DNA from: Lachnospiraceae bacterium
Lineage (GTDB): Bacteria > Bacillota_A > Clostridia > Lachnospirales > Lachnospiraceae
Direction of reading: 5' to 3'
Length of the DNA stretch: 19,625 bases
Assembly: GCA_017464645.1 (NCBI GenBank)
Contig: JAFTZF010000021.1
Span: 1 to 19,625, forward strand
Shown here: piece by piece, positions 1-7,273 of the stretch
How the letters are laid out: every line of letters starts with the position of its first letter
Numbering within the stretch: position 1 is the stretch's first letter
Notes under the pieces: generated by a model
What the model saw: the letters and a program-made list of their open reading frames with translations, nothing else
Told to the model about the DNA's origin: nothing
Databases searched by the model: none
Program-made: the position numbers and the translations under genes

Positions 1-173
1 CTGCCAAAGGCTACACAGCCAATAAAGTCTGCGGTCTGTTCGCCGCTGTCTCTTCTGGCAAATCTACGGTCTACGGCCAGTGTAAATCTGGCTACTGCAG
101 TGGCATTTTCTCCCTGGGAGTAATGGACTTCCGGATCTCTTGTCAGGCGTCCCATCAAAATTACTTTGTTCAT
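1..173 (-). CDS. ssb: Single-stranded DNA-binding protein, 5' part only
   Basis: Only the first 57 codons lie in the window; the rest runs off the left edge. The protein begins MNKVILMGRLTRDPEV, the standard start of the OB-fold of bacterial SSB, followed by a segment rich in Arg and aromatic residues (RRFARRD, DFIGCVAFG) typical of the first OB strands. SSB coats single-stranded DNA in replication and repair. The ATG at 171-173 follows a GGAG ribosome binding site. It lies 22 bp downstream of rpsF on the same strand, the usual rpsF-ssb-rpsR order of Firmicutes; rpsR would be expected just outside the window, which I cannot see. Confidence 0.93.
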   Translation of the reverse strand, partial: MNKVILMGRLTRDPEVHYSQGENATAVARFTLAVDRRFARRDSGEQTADFIGCVAFG

Positions 174-195
174 ACTAACAATCTCCTACTTTCTA

Positions 196-483
196 TTATG
201 CATCTTTGCGAATGCACAAATAACGGATAACATTGTCCATGATGCGAATACGCTTTTCTACTTCAGCCGGACAAGTAGCTTCTGCCTCAAACTGAATGAA
301 ATAGTAGAAGCCTTCTTTCATGTGCTGGATCTCGTAAGCAAGTCTATTCTTGCCCCAATCTTCCACTTCTGTCACATTACCGCCGAAACGCTCAACTAAT
401 GCTTTTGCCTTCTCGATGGTAGCAACTCTTACGTCATCTTCTACCTTTGCACTCACAACTACTGCTAATTCATATTTGTTCAT
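196..483 (-). CDS. rpsF: 30S ribosomal protein S6
   Basis: This is a 95-residue protein, the normal length for bacterial S6. It starts MNKYELAVVVSAKVEDDVR, and carries the central NRLAYEIQHMKEGFYYFIQFEA block characteristic of the ferredoxin-like S6 fold, ending RIMDNVIRYLCIRKDA. S6 pairs with S18 on the platform of the small subunit. A strong AAGGAGGT site precedes the ATG at 481-483. The gene heads the rpsF-ssb unit and is preceded by a good promoter at 571-599 and an untranslated leader of roughly 80 nt. Confidence 0.97.
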   Translation of the reverse strand: MNKYELAVVVSAKVEDDVRVATIEKAKALVERFGGNVTEVEDWGKNRLAYEIQHMKEGFYYFIQFEAEATCPAEVEKRIRIMDNVIRYLCIRKDA

Positions 484-570
484 GCGTCTTTACCTCCTTT
501 TGGTCTCTGGCTTCCTTTCTGCGAAGGAAACAAGGAATTTGTTACAATGGTTTCTATACCACGGATTACT

Positions 571-599
571 AATATACCACATTTTTCAAGCCTTTTCAA
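571..599 (-). promoter_or_regulatory. Promoter of the rpsF-ssb operon
   Basis: On the minus strand TTGAAA (594-599) and TATATT (571-576) are separated by exactly 17 bp, a good sigma-A type promoter. The -35 box overlaps the last codons of the DUF951 gene. The predicted leader reaches to about position 484 and includes a small hairpin around TTTCCTT...AAAGGAA. In many bacteria S6:S18 bind this leader to autoregulate; I cannot confirm that RNA motif by eye. Confidence 0.6.
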
Positions 600-778
600 G
601 TGTTTTTTCGTATTCCTCTGGTATTTTTTTCTACTAATTTGCGGGCGATCATGATCTGATGTCCACAGCCCATGCATTTGAGCCGGAAGTCAGCTCCCAC
701 ACGCAGGATTTCCCACTCCTGGCTGCCGCAGGGATGCTGCTTTTTCAATTTTACAATATCTCCTACCTGATATTCCAT
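596..778 (-). CDS. DUF951 family small protein
   Basis: A 60-residue basic protein beginning MEYQVGDIVKLKKQHPCGS, with a compact body containing WEILRVGADFRLKCMGCGHQIMI. This matches the DUF951 family, small proteins commonly encoded beside rpsF in Firmicutes; the function is unknown. The pattern of a KOW-like strand (VGDIVKLKKQHPCG) plus a CMGCGH motif suggests a small beta-barrel that may bind nucleic acid or metal, which is inference. A GGAGGA site lies 12 nt before the ATG, slightly long. It starts 24 bp after the stop of the Sir2 gene. Confidence 0.85.
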   Translation of the reverse strand: MEYQVGDIVKLKKQHPCGSQEWEILRVGADFRLKCMGCGHQIMIARKLVEKNTRGIRKNT

Positions 779-802
779 TTTCTCTGATACTCCTCCGATC
801 GC

Positions 803-1516
803 TCATATCTGAGAAAAAATCTCTCCGATACTGCCCTGAATCAATAAATCTGCCTGGGAATCTCTCGGTGTAGCCACCTTATTGATCACCACCAGAGCCT
901 TCCCCTGAAAATAATCAATGAGGCCTGCTGCAGGATAGACCGCCAGAGACGTGCCTCCGATCACCAGCAGGTCCGCCTCGGAAATAGCCCGGATGGCTCC
1001 CCGAACCGTCCGATCATCCAATCCCTCTTCATACAGCACTACATCCGGCTTAATGACTCCGCCGCAGCTGCAGCGGGGCACCCCGTCCGCTTCTTTTATG
1101 TACCGGGCGTCATAGAAGGCACCGCACTTGGTGCAATAGTTGCGCAGCACACTTCCGTGAAGCTCATAAACCCGTTTGCTGCCAGCCGCCTGATGCAGTC
1201 CGTCAATGTTCTGGGTCACTACTCCCGTCAGCTTGCCCTGCTGCTCCAGCTGAGCCAGCTTCTGATGAGCCGCATTGGGCCGGGCATCCAGCATCAGCAT
1301 CTTGGCTTTATAAAACCGATAAAACTCCTCGGTATTTCTCATATAAAAGGTATGGCTTAAAATAGTCTCCGGCGGATACTTCCACTCCTGATGATACAAG
1401 CCGTCCGTACTGCGAAAATCCGGGATACCGCTTTCCGTGGAAACGCCTGCGCCGCCAAAGAATACCATGCGTTCGCTTTGCTCCACCAATTCCTTCAGCC
1501 GTTTGATCTCTTCCAT
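803..1516 (-). CDS. NAD-dependent protein deacylase, Sir2 family
   Basis: The 237-residue product has the whole sirtuin signature set: GAGVSTESGIPDFRS at about 23-36 (NAD-binding Rossmann loop), TQNIDGLH at 101-108, catalytic His120 in ELHGS, and four zinc-site cysteines at 128, 131, 149 and 151 (CTKC and CSC). GTSLAVYPAAGL near 188-199 is the second NAD contact. Sirtuins remove acyl groups from lysine using NAD+, giving nicotinamide and O-acyl-ADP-ribose. The zinc site has C-x-C for its second pair, as in many CobB-type bacterial enzymes. An AAAGGA site precedes the ATG at 1514-1516. The gene follows the sortase with a 63-bp gap and may be cotranscribed with it. Acyl preference cannot be read securely. 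Confidence 0.95.
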   Translation of the reverse strand: MEEIKRLKELVEQSERMVFFGGAGVSTESGIPDFRSTDGLYHQEWKYPPETILSHTFYMRNTEEFYRFYKAKMLMLDARPNAAHQKLAQLEQQGKLTGVVTQNIDGLHQAAGSKRVYELHGSVLRNYCTKCGAFYDARYIKEADGVPRCSCGGVIKPDVVLYEEGLDDRTVRGAIRAISEADLLVIGGTSLAVYPAAGLIDYFQGKALVVINKVATPRDSQADLLIQGSIGEIFSQI

Positions 1517-1579
1517 ACCGCGCCATCCTTTCCGGGAATCCGGTTCCCTTGGGAACTACCGCCTTATCTGATCAATATC

Positions 1580-2560
1580 CTACTCTACCCGCTTCGCATG
1601 CACCAGGTAACGCAGTTGTCCGCTCCTGGTACAGGTGGAAAGGGTCAGGATCTGATCCTCCTGGCTTACCTCCACGCCTGTGTCATAGGCAGCACGGCCT
1701 TTGATCTTAGCCAGATAGTCTGCATAGACATCATCCGGCGCAAAACCGATGGTGTAGCTGTCACTGTCTGCCGTGGTCTCATAGCAGGAGAAGATCTGAT
1801 ATTTCAGCCGGCCCTCTTCCACATCCACATAGATATAAGGATGGGCCACCAAATAGGTAGGCGACTTATAATAGGACAGGGTTCCAAACATGGAACCATT
1901 CTTCATATTGTGTCCATAAATCAATGTATGATAATCGGAAAAATCCTCTGCATTGAGCACTTCCATGAAAAGACTTCCCGCACTGTTCACCTTATGGCTG
2001 AAGGTATGGTTCAGATAGTAGACGTTGTCATCCCCCTGCATGACCGGATAACTGATCTTGGTACCGGGAATTTCAATCCACGCAATGATTTCCTCATTGA
2101 TTTCCTTCAGCTCAGCAAAGCTGATTCTCTGGAGAGCTTCCTCCTGCTCCACATCCCCAGTTTCTCCTGTATCGCCTTCGTCCCCTGATTCCTCCCAGTA
2201 TTCCTCATCCTCAGGAATCTCTGAAAGGACAAACTGCTGCAGATCATCATATTCATCCGTACCCGCTTTATATTCCAGGAAAATGGACAGCAACTGATAA
2301 ACGGAAAAGCCCATTACGCAAAGACAGATGATCATAAGTATGATCCAGATTTTCCCGCCGCCGGATTTTTTCTTTTTTCTGGCAAGAACTTTACCGCTTC
2401 TCTCTGTTGCGGATGATCCTTCATACACTTCGGATATATCTATACCAGCTGATGTATCAGATGCATCAGCAGAATTTACTTCATCCAGCATGCCTTCCAG
2501 GGCGCTCGTCATCCCATCCAGCATCTCATCTGTCACTTGGTCTTTGGTCTGTTTCTCCAT
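1580..2560 (-). CDS. srtB: Class B sortase
   Basis: A 326-residue membrane-anchored cysteine transpeptidase. Residues 1-70 are a long acidic then basic cytoplasmic tail, 71-93 a single transmembrane helix, about 100-145 a Glu/Asp-rich linker and 150-326 the sortase barrel. The catalytic triad is visible: His217 in LIYGHNMKNGSMFG, Cys310 in LTLSTCTRS and Arg317. YGHNM, the TLSTC context and the long loop between them point to class B. Sortases cleave a C-terminal sorting signal and attach the protein to peptidoglycan or pilin. No sorting-signal substrate is visible in this window, so its client is elsewhere. A GAGGTGA site precedes the ATG; the 54-bp upstream gap contains a possible TAGAAT -10 box. 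Confidence 0.95.
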   Translation of the reverse strand: MEKQTKDQVTDEMLDGMTSALEGMLDEVNSADASDTSAGIDISEVYEGSSATERSGKVLARKKKKSGGGKIWIILMIICLCVMGFSVYQLLSIFLEYKAGTDEYDDLQQFVLSEIPEDEEYWEESGDEGDTGETGDVEQEEALQRISFAELKEINEEIIAWIEIPGTKISYPVMQGDDNVYYLNHTFSHKVNSAGSLFMEVLNAEDFSDYHTLIYGHNMKNGSMFGTLSYYKSPTYLVAHPYIYVDVEEGRLKYQIFSCYETTADSDSYTIGFAPDDVYADYLAKIKGRAAYDTGVEVSQEDQILTLSTCTRSGQLRYLVHAKRVE

Positions 2561-2614
2561 AATCGTATCACCTCGAGTTTATTCTACCAAAAACCAGTAC
2601 AAAAAGCCAGTAAT

Positions 2615-3007
2615 TTATTTCTCGCGAACCTCCTCTAACTTCAGTGTTTTTACACCAAACAAAAAGTACACCATATGGAATGCCCACACGCAGGCAAGAA
2701 TGGCTCTTCCCACCGGAACCCGCCTCATCATAATGAATCCCACAGACATCAGCACCGTAACGGTGATCATAATACGTATCTTGGTCTTCCAGGTCATTCC
2801 CTGACCCTTCACATAGCTTTCCAGGTTATTCTTGTAAAGCCTGGTATTGATAAACCAGTGATGCAGCCGCTGGGAGCTTCTGGCAAAGCAGAATGCCGCC
2901 AGGAGCAGAAACGGAAATGCCGGAAGCAGCGGTACTACAGCGCCTACTGCGCCCAATCCTACACCGATACAGCCTAAAACAATATAAACAATTCTCTTAA
3001 TCTCCAT
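2615..3007 (-). CDS. YbaN family (DUF454) inner membrane protein
   Basis: A 130-residue protein with an N-terminal hairpin of two hydrophobic segments (about 5-40, including VVPLLPAFPFLLLAAFCFARSS) and two more near 85-120. The pattern PLLPAFPFLLLAAFCFARSS plus a following HHWFINTRLYKNNL block is the DUF454/YbaN signature. Function is unknown. I chose the ATG at 3005-3007, which follows a GGAG site, over a start 13 codons earlier that would extend further into the preceding gene. The ORF overlaps the upstream YgbA-type gene by 11 bp, implying translational coupling. It is the last tightly linked gene of the ABC operon. Confidence 0.88.
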   Translation of the reverse strand: MEIKRIVYIVLGCIGVGLGAVGAVVPLLPAFPFLLLAAFCFARSSQRLHHWFINTRLYKNNLESYVKGQGMTWKTKIRIMITVTVLMSVGFIMMRRVPVGRAILACVWAFHMVYFLFGVKTLKLEEVREK

Positions 3008-3347
3008 CTTTCTTCTCCAATCGTTTCTTCTCTCTCTTGGTCTCAATCACATGGCGGACCGCCGTTATGGGATGGAAAAATATCATCCTGGGGCCTGAAA
3101 ACCGCATGACCTCACGAATCTTCTCCCCCATGACCGGCCGATAGCAGTGCACCTTACAGTTAGAGCAAAAGGTCTTCGTCTCCATAAAGGGGCATTTGTC
3201 ACTGCGCTGCCTGGCATACGCTTCAAGTTCCGCGCACTCTTGGCAAAGGCCATGCTTTCCGCCGTGCTTTTTCCTGCAGTAAAGGGCAATCATCTGGGAA
3301 ACCAGTTCTTTTTCCCGCTCTCTTTTCGAACCTATATCTTTCCTCAT
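2997..3347 (-). CDS. Cys-rich YgbA-type protein ('nitrous oxide-stimulated promoter' family)
   Basis: A 116-residue soluble, basic protein with seven cysteines (24, 35, 38, 52, 61, 64, 68) arranged as LCQECAELEAYA, KCPF and FCSNCKVHCYRPVMGEKIR. This is the signature of the family named after the E. coli nitrosative-stress gene ygbA. The cysteines suggest a metal or Fe-S site, but the biochemical role is not established. Its ATG overlaps the stop of the ABC gene by one base (TGATG) and the ribosome binding site GGAGG lies inside that gene, so it is translationally coupled to the transporter. A link to iron or nitrosative stress is inference from family and operon context. Confidence 0.85.
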   Translation of the reverse strand: MRKDIGSKREREKELVSQMIALYCRKKHGGKHGLCQECAELEAYARQRSDKCPFMETKTFCSNCKVHCYRPVMGEKIREVMRFSGPRMIFFHPITAVRHVIETKREKKRLEKKDGD

Positions 3348-5005
3348 CAGCTCATCCTCCCATGTTCAACGGAATATACCTTATCCGCAATCCGCATGGT
3401 GGACTGACGGTGAGATACCAGCACCACCGTCTTATTTTCCCGCTCCTCATTCAGAGACTTGAGGATCACAGCCTCATTGAGGCTGTCCAGGTTGCTTGTG
3501 GGCTCATCCAGCAGCATACACGGCGCGTTGTGGAGAAAGGCCCTGGCAAGCCCCAGTCTCTGACGTTCTCCGCCGGAAAGAGTATCTCCCAGCTCTCCCA
3601 CCGGGGTGTCGTACCCCTTTGGCAGGCTCATGATGAAGTCATGCACGGACGCCTTTTGGCAGGCTGCCTGAATTTCCGCATCTGTAGCATCCAGCTTGGC
3701 AATCCGCAGATTGTTCCGGATGCTGTCATGGAACAGATGGGTCTCCTGGGTCACAAAGCTCTCCATTTCCCGGAGATTTGCCGTGTTGATCTCTCCCACC
3801 TCTGTTCCTGATATCTTCACACTGCCCTTCTGTACATTCCAGAAGCGCATCAGCAGCTTCAGAAGGGTGGATTTACCGCTTCCGCTTCTGCCCACGATGC
3901 CGATGACGGAGCCCTGGGGAATTTGAACGGATACATCTTCCAATATCGTTTCGTTGCCATAGGCAAAGGTCACATGCTCTGTCTGTGCCCCTGTAAAATC
4001 AATTTCTTTCCGGCCGCGGATGTCCTCCACCGCAGGAGTTTCATCCAGAATATCCAGCACGCGGTTGCCGGCCGCAAAGGTATTTTGCAAAGTGCTTCCC
4101 AGGTTTGCCAGCGCCACGCAGGGTCCGAAGGAACTCATAAGGGCGATGGTTGGGATCAATACACCTGTAAACTCCACCTGCCCCTTTTGATAGAGCAGGG
4201 CCGCGGTCAGCAGCATCGCCAGGTCGAATAACAAAATAACCGTATTGGTAATCGCCTGATTTCGTCCGGCGGTGCGTTTCATTCTCTTTTCATCTGCAGA
4301 AAGAGCTTCTGTCTGCTGGTTCATTTCTTTCAGGCGCTTTTCGCCCTGACCATATTGCAGGGTCTCAGAAAGGCCTCTCAGGCTGTCCAGAACAAAGCCG
4401 GAGAGGTTTCCGGATCTGGTTCGGAATCTCATTCCGTCATCGCCGCTGAGTCTGGAGATCGCCACAGGAATGATAATTCCCACGGTGATATAGGCCGCAA
4501 GGGCAATGGCTCCCAGCGTCACATGAAAACTTCCGATAAAAAGGCTCAGCAGAGCGGAAAACAGAAATGCGATGGCAATTGGTGAAATAGTGTGCGCATA
4601 AAACACTTCCAAAAGCTCAATATCCGATGTGATAACAGCTATGAGGTCTCCTTTATCTTTCCCCTCCAGCTTTGCCGGGCAAAGTCTGCGAAGAGCCCGG
4701 AACACCTTGTCTCTGATAAGCGCCAGCAGCTTAAAGGCAATAAAATGGTTGCAGGCCTGCTCCGCGTACCGAAGAACGCCCCGCACCAGTGCAAACACGC
4801 AGACACTCACAAACAATACCGTCAATGAAAACGGCACATCCATTCCCAGTAGATCTGCCACCGCATAGCCGCCGAATATGGTGATAAATGCCGCGCAGAG
4901 ATGCCCGATAAGACCCATTGTGATGGCCAGCACCATAAATCCGGCCAACGGCTTTACAAGCCCGATGAGCCGCATCATAACCTTAAATCCGCTTCTTCTT
5001 TTCAT
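3347..5005 (-). CDS. ABC exporter-type half-transporter, CydC-like (second subunit)
   Basis: A 552-residue fused permease/ATPase. Residues 1-300 hold about six hydrophobic helices; residues 335-552 are the nucleotide-binding domain with Walker A GRSGSGKST at 372-380, signature LSGGE at 476-480, Walker B CMLLDEP at 496-502 and switch His532. All catalytic elements look intact, including the Glu after Walker B. It overlaps the preceding subunit by 4 bp (ATGA), so the two are made together and very likely form a heterodimer. CydDC-type pairs are known to move thiols and heme; iron-regulated type IV ABC pairs such as mycobacterial IrtAB move siderophores. No cytochrome bd genes are nearby, so the name CydC should not be taken as function. 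Confidence 0.9.
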   Translation of the reverse strand: MKRRSGFKVMMRLIGLVKPLAGFMVLAITMGLIGHLCAAFITIFGGYAVADLLGMDVPFSLTVLFVSVCVFALVRGVLRYAEQACNHFIAFKLLALIRDKVFRALRRLCPAKLEGKDKGDLIAVITSDIELLEVFYAHTISPIAIAFLFSALLSLFIGSFHVTLGAIALAAYITVGIIIPVAISRLSGDDGMRFRTRSGNLSGFVLDSLRGLSETLQYGQGEKRLKEMNQQTEALSADEKRMKRTAGRNQAITNTVILLFDLAMLLTAALLYQKGQVEFTGVLIPTIALMSSFGPCVALANLGSTLQNTFAAGNRVLDILDETPAVEDIRGRKEIDFTGAQTEHVTFAYGNETILEDVSVQIPQGSVIGIVGRSGSGKSTLLKLLMRFWNVQKGSVKISGTEVGEINTANLREMESFVTQETHLFHDSIRNNLRIAKLDATDAEIQAACQKASVHDFIMSLPKGYDTPVGELGDTLSGGERQRLGLARAFLHNAPCMLLDEPTSNLDSLNEAVILKSLNEERENKTVVLVSHRQSTMRIADKVYSVEHGRMS

Positions 5006-6741
5006 ACCGGCTCACCATCCTTTCCATAATTTTCAAGGATTTGCTGGGCATTCCACAATCTTGCATACGCACCGTTCTTTGCCAGCAATTCTTTGTGGGT
5101 TCCGCTCTCTGCGATCCGGCCGCTATCCATGACATAGATCTTGTCAGAGCCGGTCACATTGGCAAGCCGGTGAGAAATCAGGATCACTGTCTTCTCCTTT
5201 GCCAGCAGGCGGATTTCCCGCATAATATCATTTTCACTCTCCACATCAATGTTAGAAGTGGCCTCATCAAAAATATAGACCGGGCTGTCATGCAAAAGCG
5301 CTCTGGCCAGCGCCAGCCGCTGACACTGACCGCCGGAGAGATTGGCGGCTTTCTCCGCAAGAAGAGTATCCAGACCTTTTTCACTTCTCAAAAAGTCTCC
5401 AAGCTTTACTCTTTCAAGCACCGCCCACAGCTGCTCGTCTCCCGCACAGGGGCAGCCCATTAAAAGATTATCCCTTACAGTTCCTTTAAACAGATAGCTC
5501 TGGTGGCTGATATAGGTCAGATGTTCCATCAGGCTTGCTTCCGACAAATCCGTCAGCTCCTTGCCGCCGATTGTCACAGAGCCGGTATAGCCCTTATTTC
5601 TGCCCATGAGAATGGCAGAAATCGTGGATTTGCCGCAGCCACTTTCTCCCACAATAGAGGTAAAGCTGCCCACGGGGAAGGTCATGTCTATGCCATGGAG
5701 GATCTCCCTGTCCTCCTCATAGGAAAAACACAGGCCGGAGCACACAATGGTGCAGTCCTCAGGTACAGCTTCCGTCTTCTCCTCTGCCTCCGGAAGATCA
5801 AGGAGCCGGAAGATCTTATCACTGGCCGCCATGCCATTCATGGCAATATGGAAGAAAGATCCCAGCATACGCATGGGTATGAAGAAATCTGCAGAAAGCA
5901 GAATGATCAGCAGGCATCCTGCGAGAGACACATTTCCGGCTCTGTATTGGGTCGCAGCCAGGATCACGCCCAGAGCTGCTCCGCCATATGCGATCAAGTC
6001 CATGATCGTAATGGAGTTTAGCTGCATGGTGAGCACTTTCATAGTAATGTGGCGGAACTTCTCAGCCTCTTCATTCATTTCCTTTTGTTTAAAATCGTCT
6101 GCCTGATAAATTTTCAAAGTAGTAAGCCCCTGCAGATTTTCAAGGAAGGTATCACCCAGGGCTGTATACTGCCCCCAGTACTTGGAGAGCAGCTTCTTTG
6201 CCCATCTCTGCACTGCCACAATGGCAACAGGAATGAGTGGAACGCAGATCAGCAGAACAACTGCACTGGGGAAGTTGACAAAGCTCAGGACCGCAAACAG
6301 TGTCAGCGGAGCCAGCATCGCATAGAAGAACTGGGGCAGATATGCTCCAAAGTAGGTCTCCAGCTGATCCACACCTTCCACTGCCACCTGCACTACTTCC
6401 GAGGTTTTTACCTGCTGGTTGTATGCAGTTCCCAGGCAAAGAAGCTTCTTATAAATCAGCTCGCGCAGGGTCTTCTTTACTGCCTTGGATGAAAGATAGC
6501 TCATTTTACTTGCGCCCACCGTGCACAAAAAGCGCACCAGCACGGCTGCTGCCCCTATGGCAAGAGTGATCACAATGTCCTTCGCTTCAGCCATGCGCTC
6601 AAAGAGCTTTGCCAGCAAGCCGGTGATGCTCGCCATCATGGTGATGTTTGCTCCCAGGGATGCCCACTGCAAAGCCACGTTTCCGGCAATATACTTTTTA
6701 CTCTCACTGACCGTTCCGATCAGCCTTTTATTGATCATCAT
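5002..6741 (-). CDS. ABC exporter-type half-transporter, CydD-like (first subunit)
   Basis: A 579-residue membrane/ATPase fusion. The membrane domain covers about 1-310 with hydrophobic helices near 20-50, 57-80, 130-175 and 245-300. The ATPase domain (about 330-579) has Walker A GESGCGKST at 365-373, signature LSGGQ at 468-472, Walker B VYIFDEA at 488-494 and His524 in LISHR. It is the promoter-proximal gene of an operon with its partner subunit, a YgbA-type and a YbaN-type gene. Two GTTAG-N6-CTAAC palindromes sit in its upstream region, one just after the -10 box, so expression is probably repressed by the DtxR-family regulator when iron is plentiful. A CGGAG site precedes tandem ATG codons; the first is used here. 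Substrate unknown; heme, siderophore or thiol are the candidates. Confidence 0.9.
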   Translation of the reverse strand: MMINKRLIGTVSESKKYIAGNVALQWASLGANITMMASITGLLAKLFERMAEAKDIVITLAIGAAAVLVRFLCTVGASKMSYLSSKAVKKTLRELIYKKLLCLGTAYNQQVKTSEVVQVAVEGVDQLETYFGAYLPQFFYAMLAPLTLFAVLSFVNFPSAVVLLICVPLIPVAIVAVQRWAKKLLSKYWGQYTALGDTFLENLQGLTTLKIYQADDFKQKEMNEEAEKFRHITMKVLTMQLNSITIMDLIAYGGAALGVILAATQYRAGNVSLAGCLLIILLSADFFIPMRMLGSFFHIAMNGMAASDKIFRLLDLPEAEEKTEAVPEDCTIVCSGLCFSYEEDREILHGIDMTFPVGSFTSIVGESGCGKSTISAILMGRNKGYTGSVTIGGKELTDLSEASLMEHLTYISHQSYLFKGTVRDNLLMGCPCAGDEQLWAVLERVKLGDFLRSEKGLDTLLAEKAANLSGGQCQRLALARALLHDSPVYIFDEATSNIDVESENDIMREIRLLAKEKTVILISHRLANVTGSDKIYVMDSGRIAESGTHKELLAKNGAYARLWNAQQILENYGKDGEPV

Positions 6742-6781
6742 CGTTTTTTCTCCGTTTTCCTTCTATTTCCGTTCTCCAGTA

Positions 6782-6797
6782 GTTAGTTTCCGCTAAC
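6782..6797. promoter_or_regulatory. DtxR-type operator candidate, ABC operon leader
   Basis: GTTAGTTTCCGCTAAC, a 5-bp inverted repeat with a 6-bp centre, 40 bp before the start codon of the first ABC gene. Its centre lies 52 bp (about five helical turns) from the second copy at 6834-6849, which could let two regulator complexes sit on the same face of DNA. Confidence 0.7.
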
Positions 6798-6833
6798 CGT
6801 CGGATTTAAAGAAGCGGCCTGCCAACAATCCTT

Positions 6834-6849
6834 GTTAGCCACCGCTAAC
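6834..6849. promoter_or_regulatory. DtxR-type operator candidate at the ABC operon start site
   Basis: GTTAGCCACCGCTAAC, the same palindrome as four other sites in the window. It begins 9 bp downstream of the -10 box at 6859-6864, so it covers the predicted transcription start, a classic repressor position. Confidence 0.75.
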
Positions 6850-6858
6850 TATTTTGTT

Positions 6859-6887
6859 ATCGTACCATGTTTGCTCCCGCTTGTCAA
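6859..6887 (-). promoter_or_regulatory. Promoter of the ABC operon
   Basis: On the minus strand TTGACA (6882-6887) and TACGAT (6859-6864) are separated by 17 bp. The -35 box is a perfect match to consensus. The downstream palindrome at 6834-6849 overlaps the expected +1. Confidence 0.72.
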
Positions 6888-6903
6888 TTATCCAAAAAAA
6901 GGT

Positions 6904-6932
6904 TTGATTTCCTGTATCTCTTTGATTACAAT
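6904..6932 (+). promoter_or_regulatory. Promoter of the decayed TSUP gene
   Basis: TTGATT (6904-6909) and TACAAT (6927-6932) with a 17-bp spacer point rightward, divergent from the ABC promoter. A second possible -10, TATAAT at 6943-6948, lies just beyond. The promoter looks intact although the gene it serves is broken. Confidence 0.55.
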
Positions 6933-6977
6933 AGAGGTTATTTATAATATTGTGCTCTTGCGCCTTGAGGTGAATGT

Positions 6978-7197
6978 ATGGATTTTATGATCCCTGTTTT
7001 AAATGTTTCTGTGGAAATGCTGCTAATCGTGTGCCCCCTGGTCTTTCTGGCCGGGCTGGGGGCTCCCCGCGGCCCTCTTTTGCCTGGCGGGCCACTACAT
7101 CGGCTCCGGCCTGGTGGTAAAAAACGGAACCAAGATCGTCCGTCCGATCATTCTGGTGGTGCTGGGAATTTTATTTGTAAAGATAATTTTTTCGTAA
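6978..7197 (+). pseudogene. TSUP (TauE/SafE) permease, internally deleted and frameshifted
   Basis: The first 27 codons from the ATG at 6978 read MDFMIPVLNVSVEMLL then IVCPLVFLAGL, the usual N-terminus of a TSUP family membrane permease, with an AGGTGA site upstream. After about 7058 that frame makes no sense, but the frame ending at the TAA of 7195-7197 reads GLPAALFCLAGHYIGSG followed by LVVKNGTKIVRP, typical of the TSUP C-terminus. Intact members are about 250 residues; here about 27 N-terminal and 45 C-terminal residues remain, so roughly 175 residues are gone. The junction lies in the G-rich tract near 7054-7064. Family members export or import sulfur-containing anions and related compounds; this copy cannot function as such. 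A collapsed assembly is an alternative explanation. Confidence 0.8.
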
Positions 7198-7214
7198 AAG
7201 AAATGCTTGCATGC

Positions 7215-7267
7215 AAAGAAGCTGCGGCCGAGAGATTCTGCACGAATCCCTTTGCCACAGCTTCTTT
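7215..7267. terminator. Bidirectional terminator between TSUP remnant and Sfp gene
   Basis: AAAGAAGCTG (7215-7224) pairs with CAGCTTCTTT (7258-7267), and GGC/GCC pairs extend the stem past one C-A mismatch. T-rich DNA follows on the plus strand (CTTCTTTTTTCTTC), serving the TSUP gene. In the other direction, reading leftward from the Sfp gene stop at 7274, the A-rich left arm gives a short U run. Confidence 0.65.
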
Positions 7268-7273
7268 TTTCTT

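Noticed and set aside
1541..1560. Small inverted repeat GTTCCC-TT-GGGAAC between sortase and sirtuin genes
   Set aside because: A 6-bp stem with a 2-base loop and no U tract; too short to call a terminator or operator.
1391..2188. Plus-strand open frame of 265 codons opposite sirtuin and sortase genes
   Set aside because: It spans two well-supported minus-strand genes and resembles no protein.
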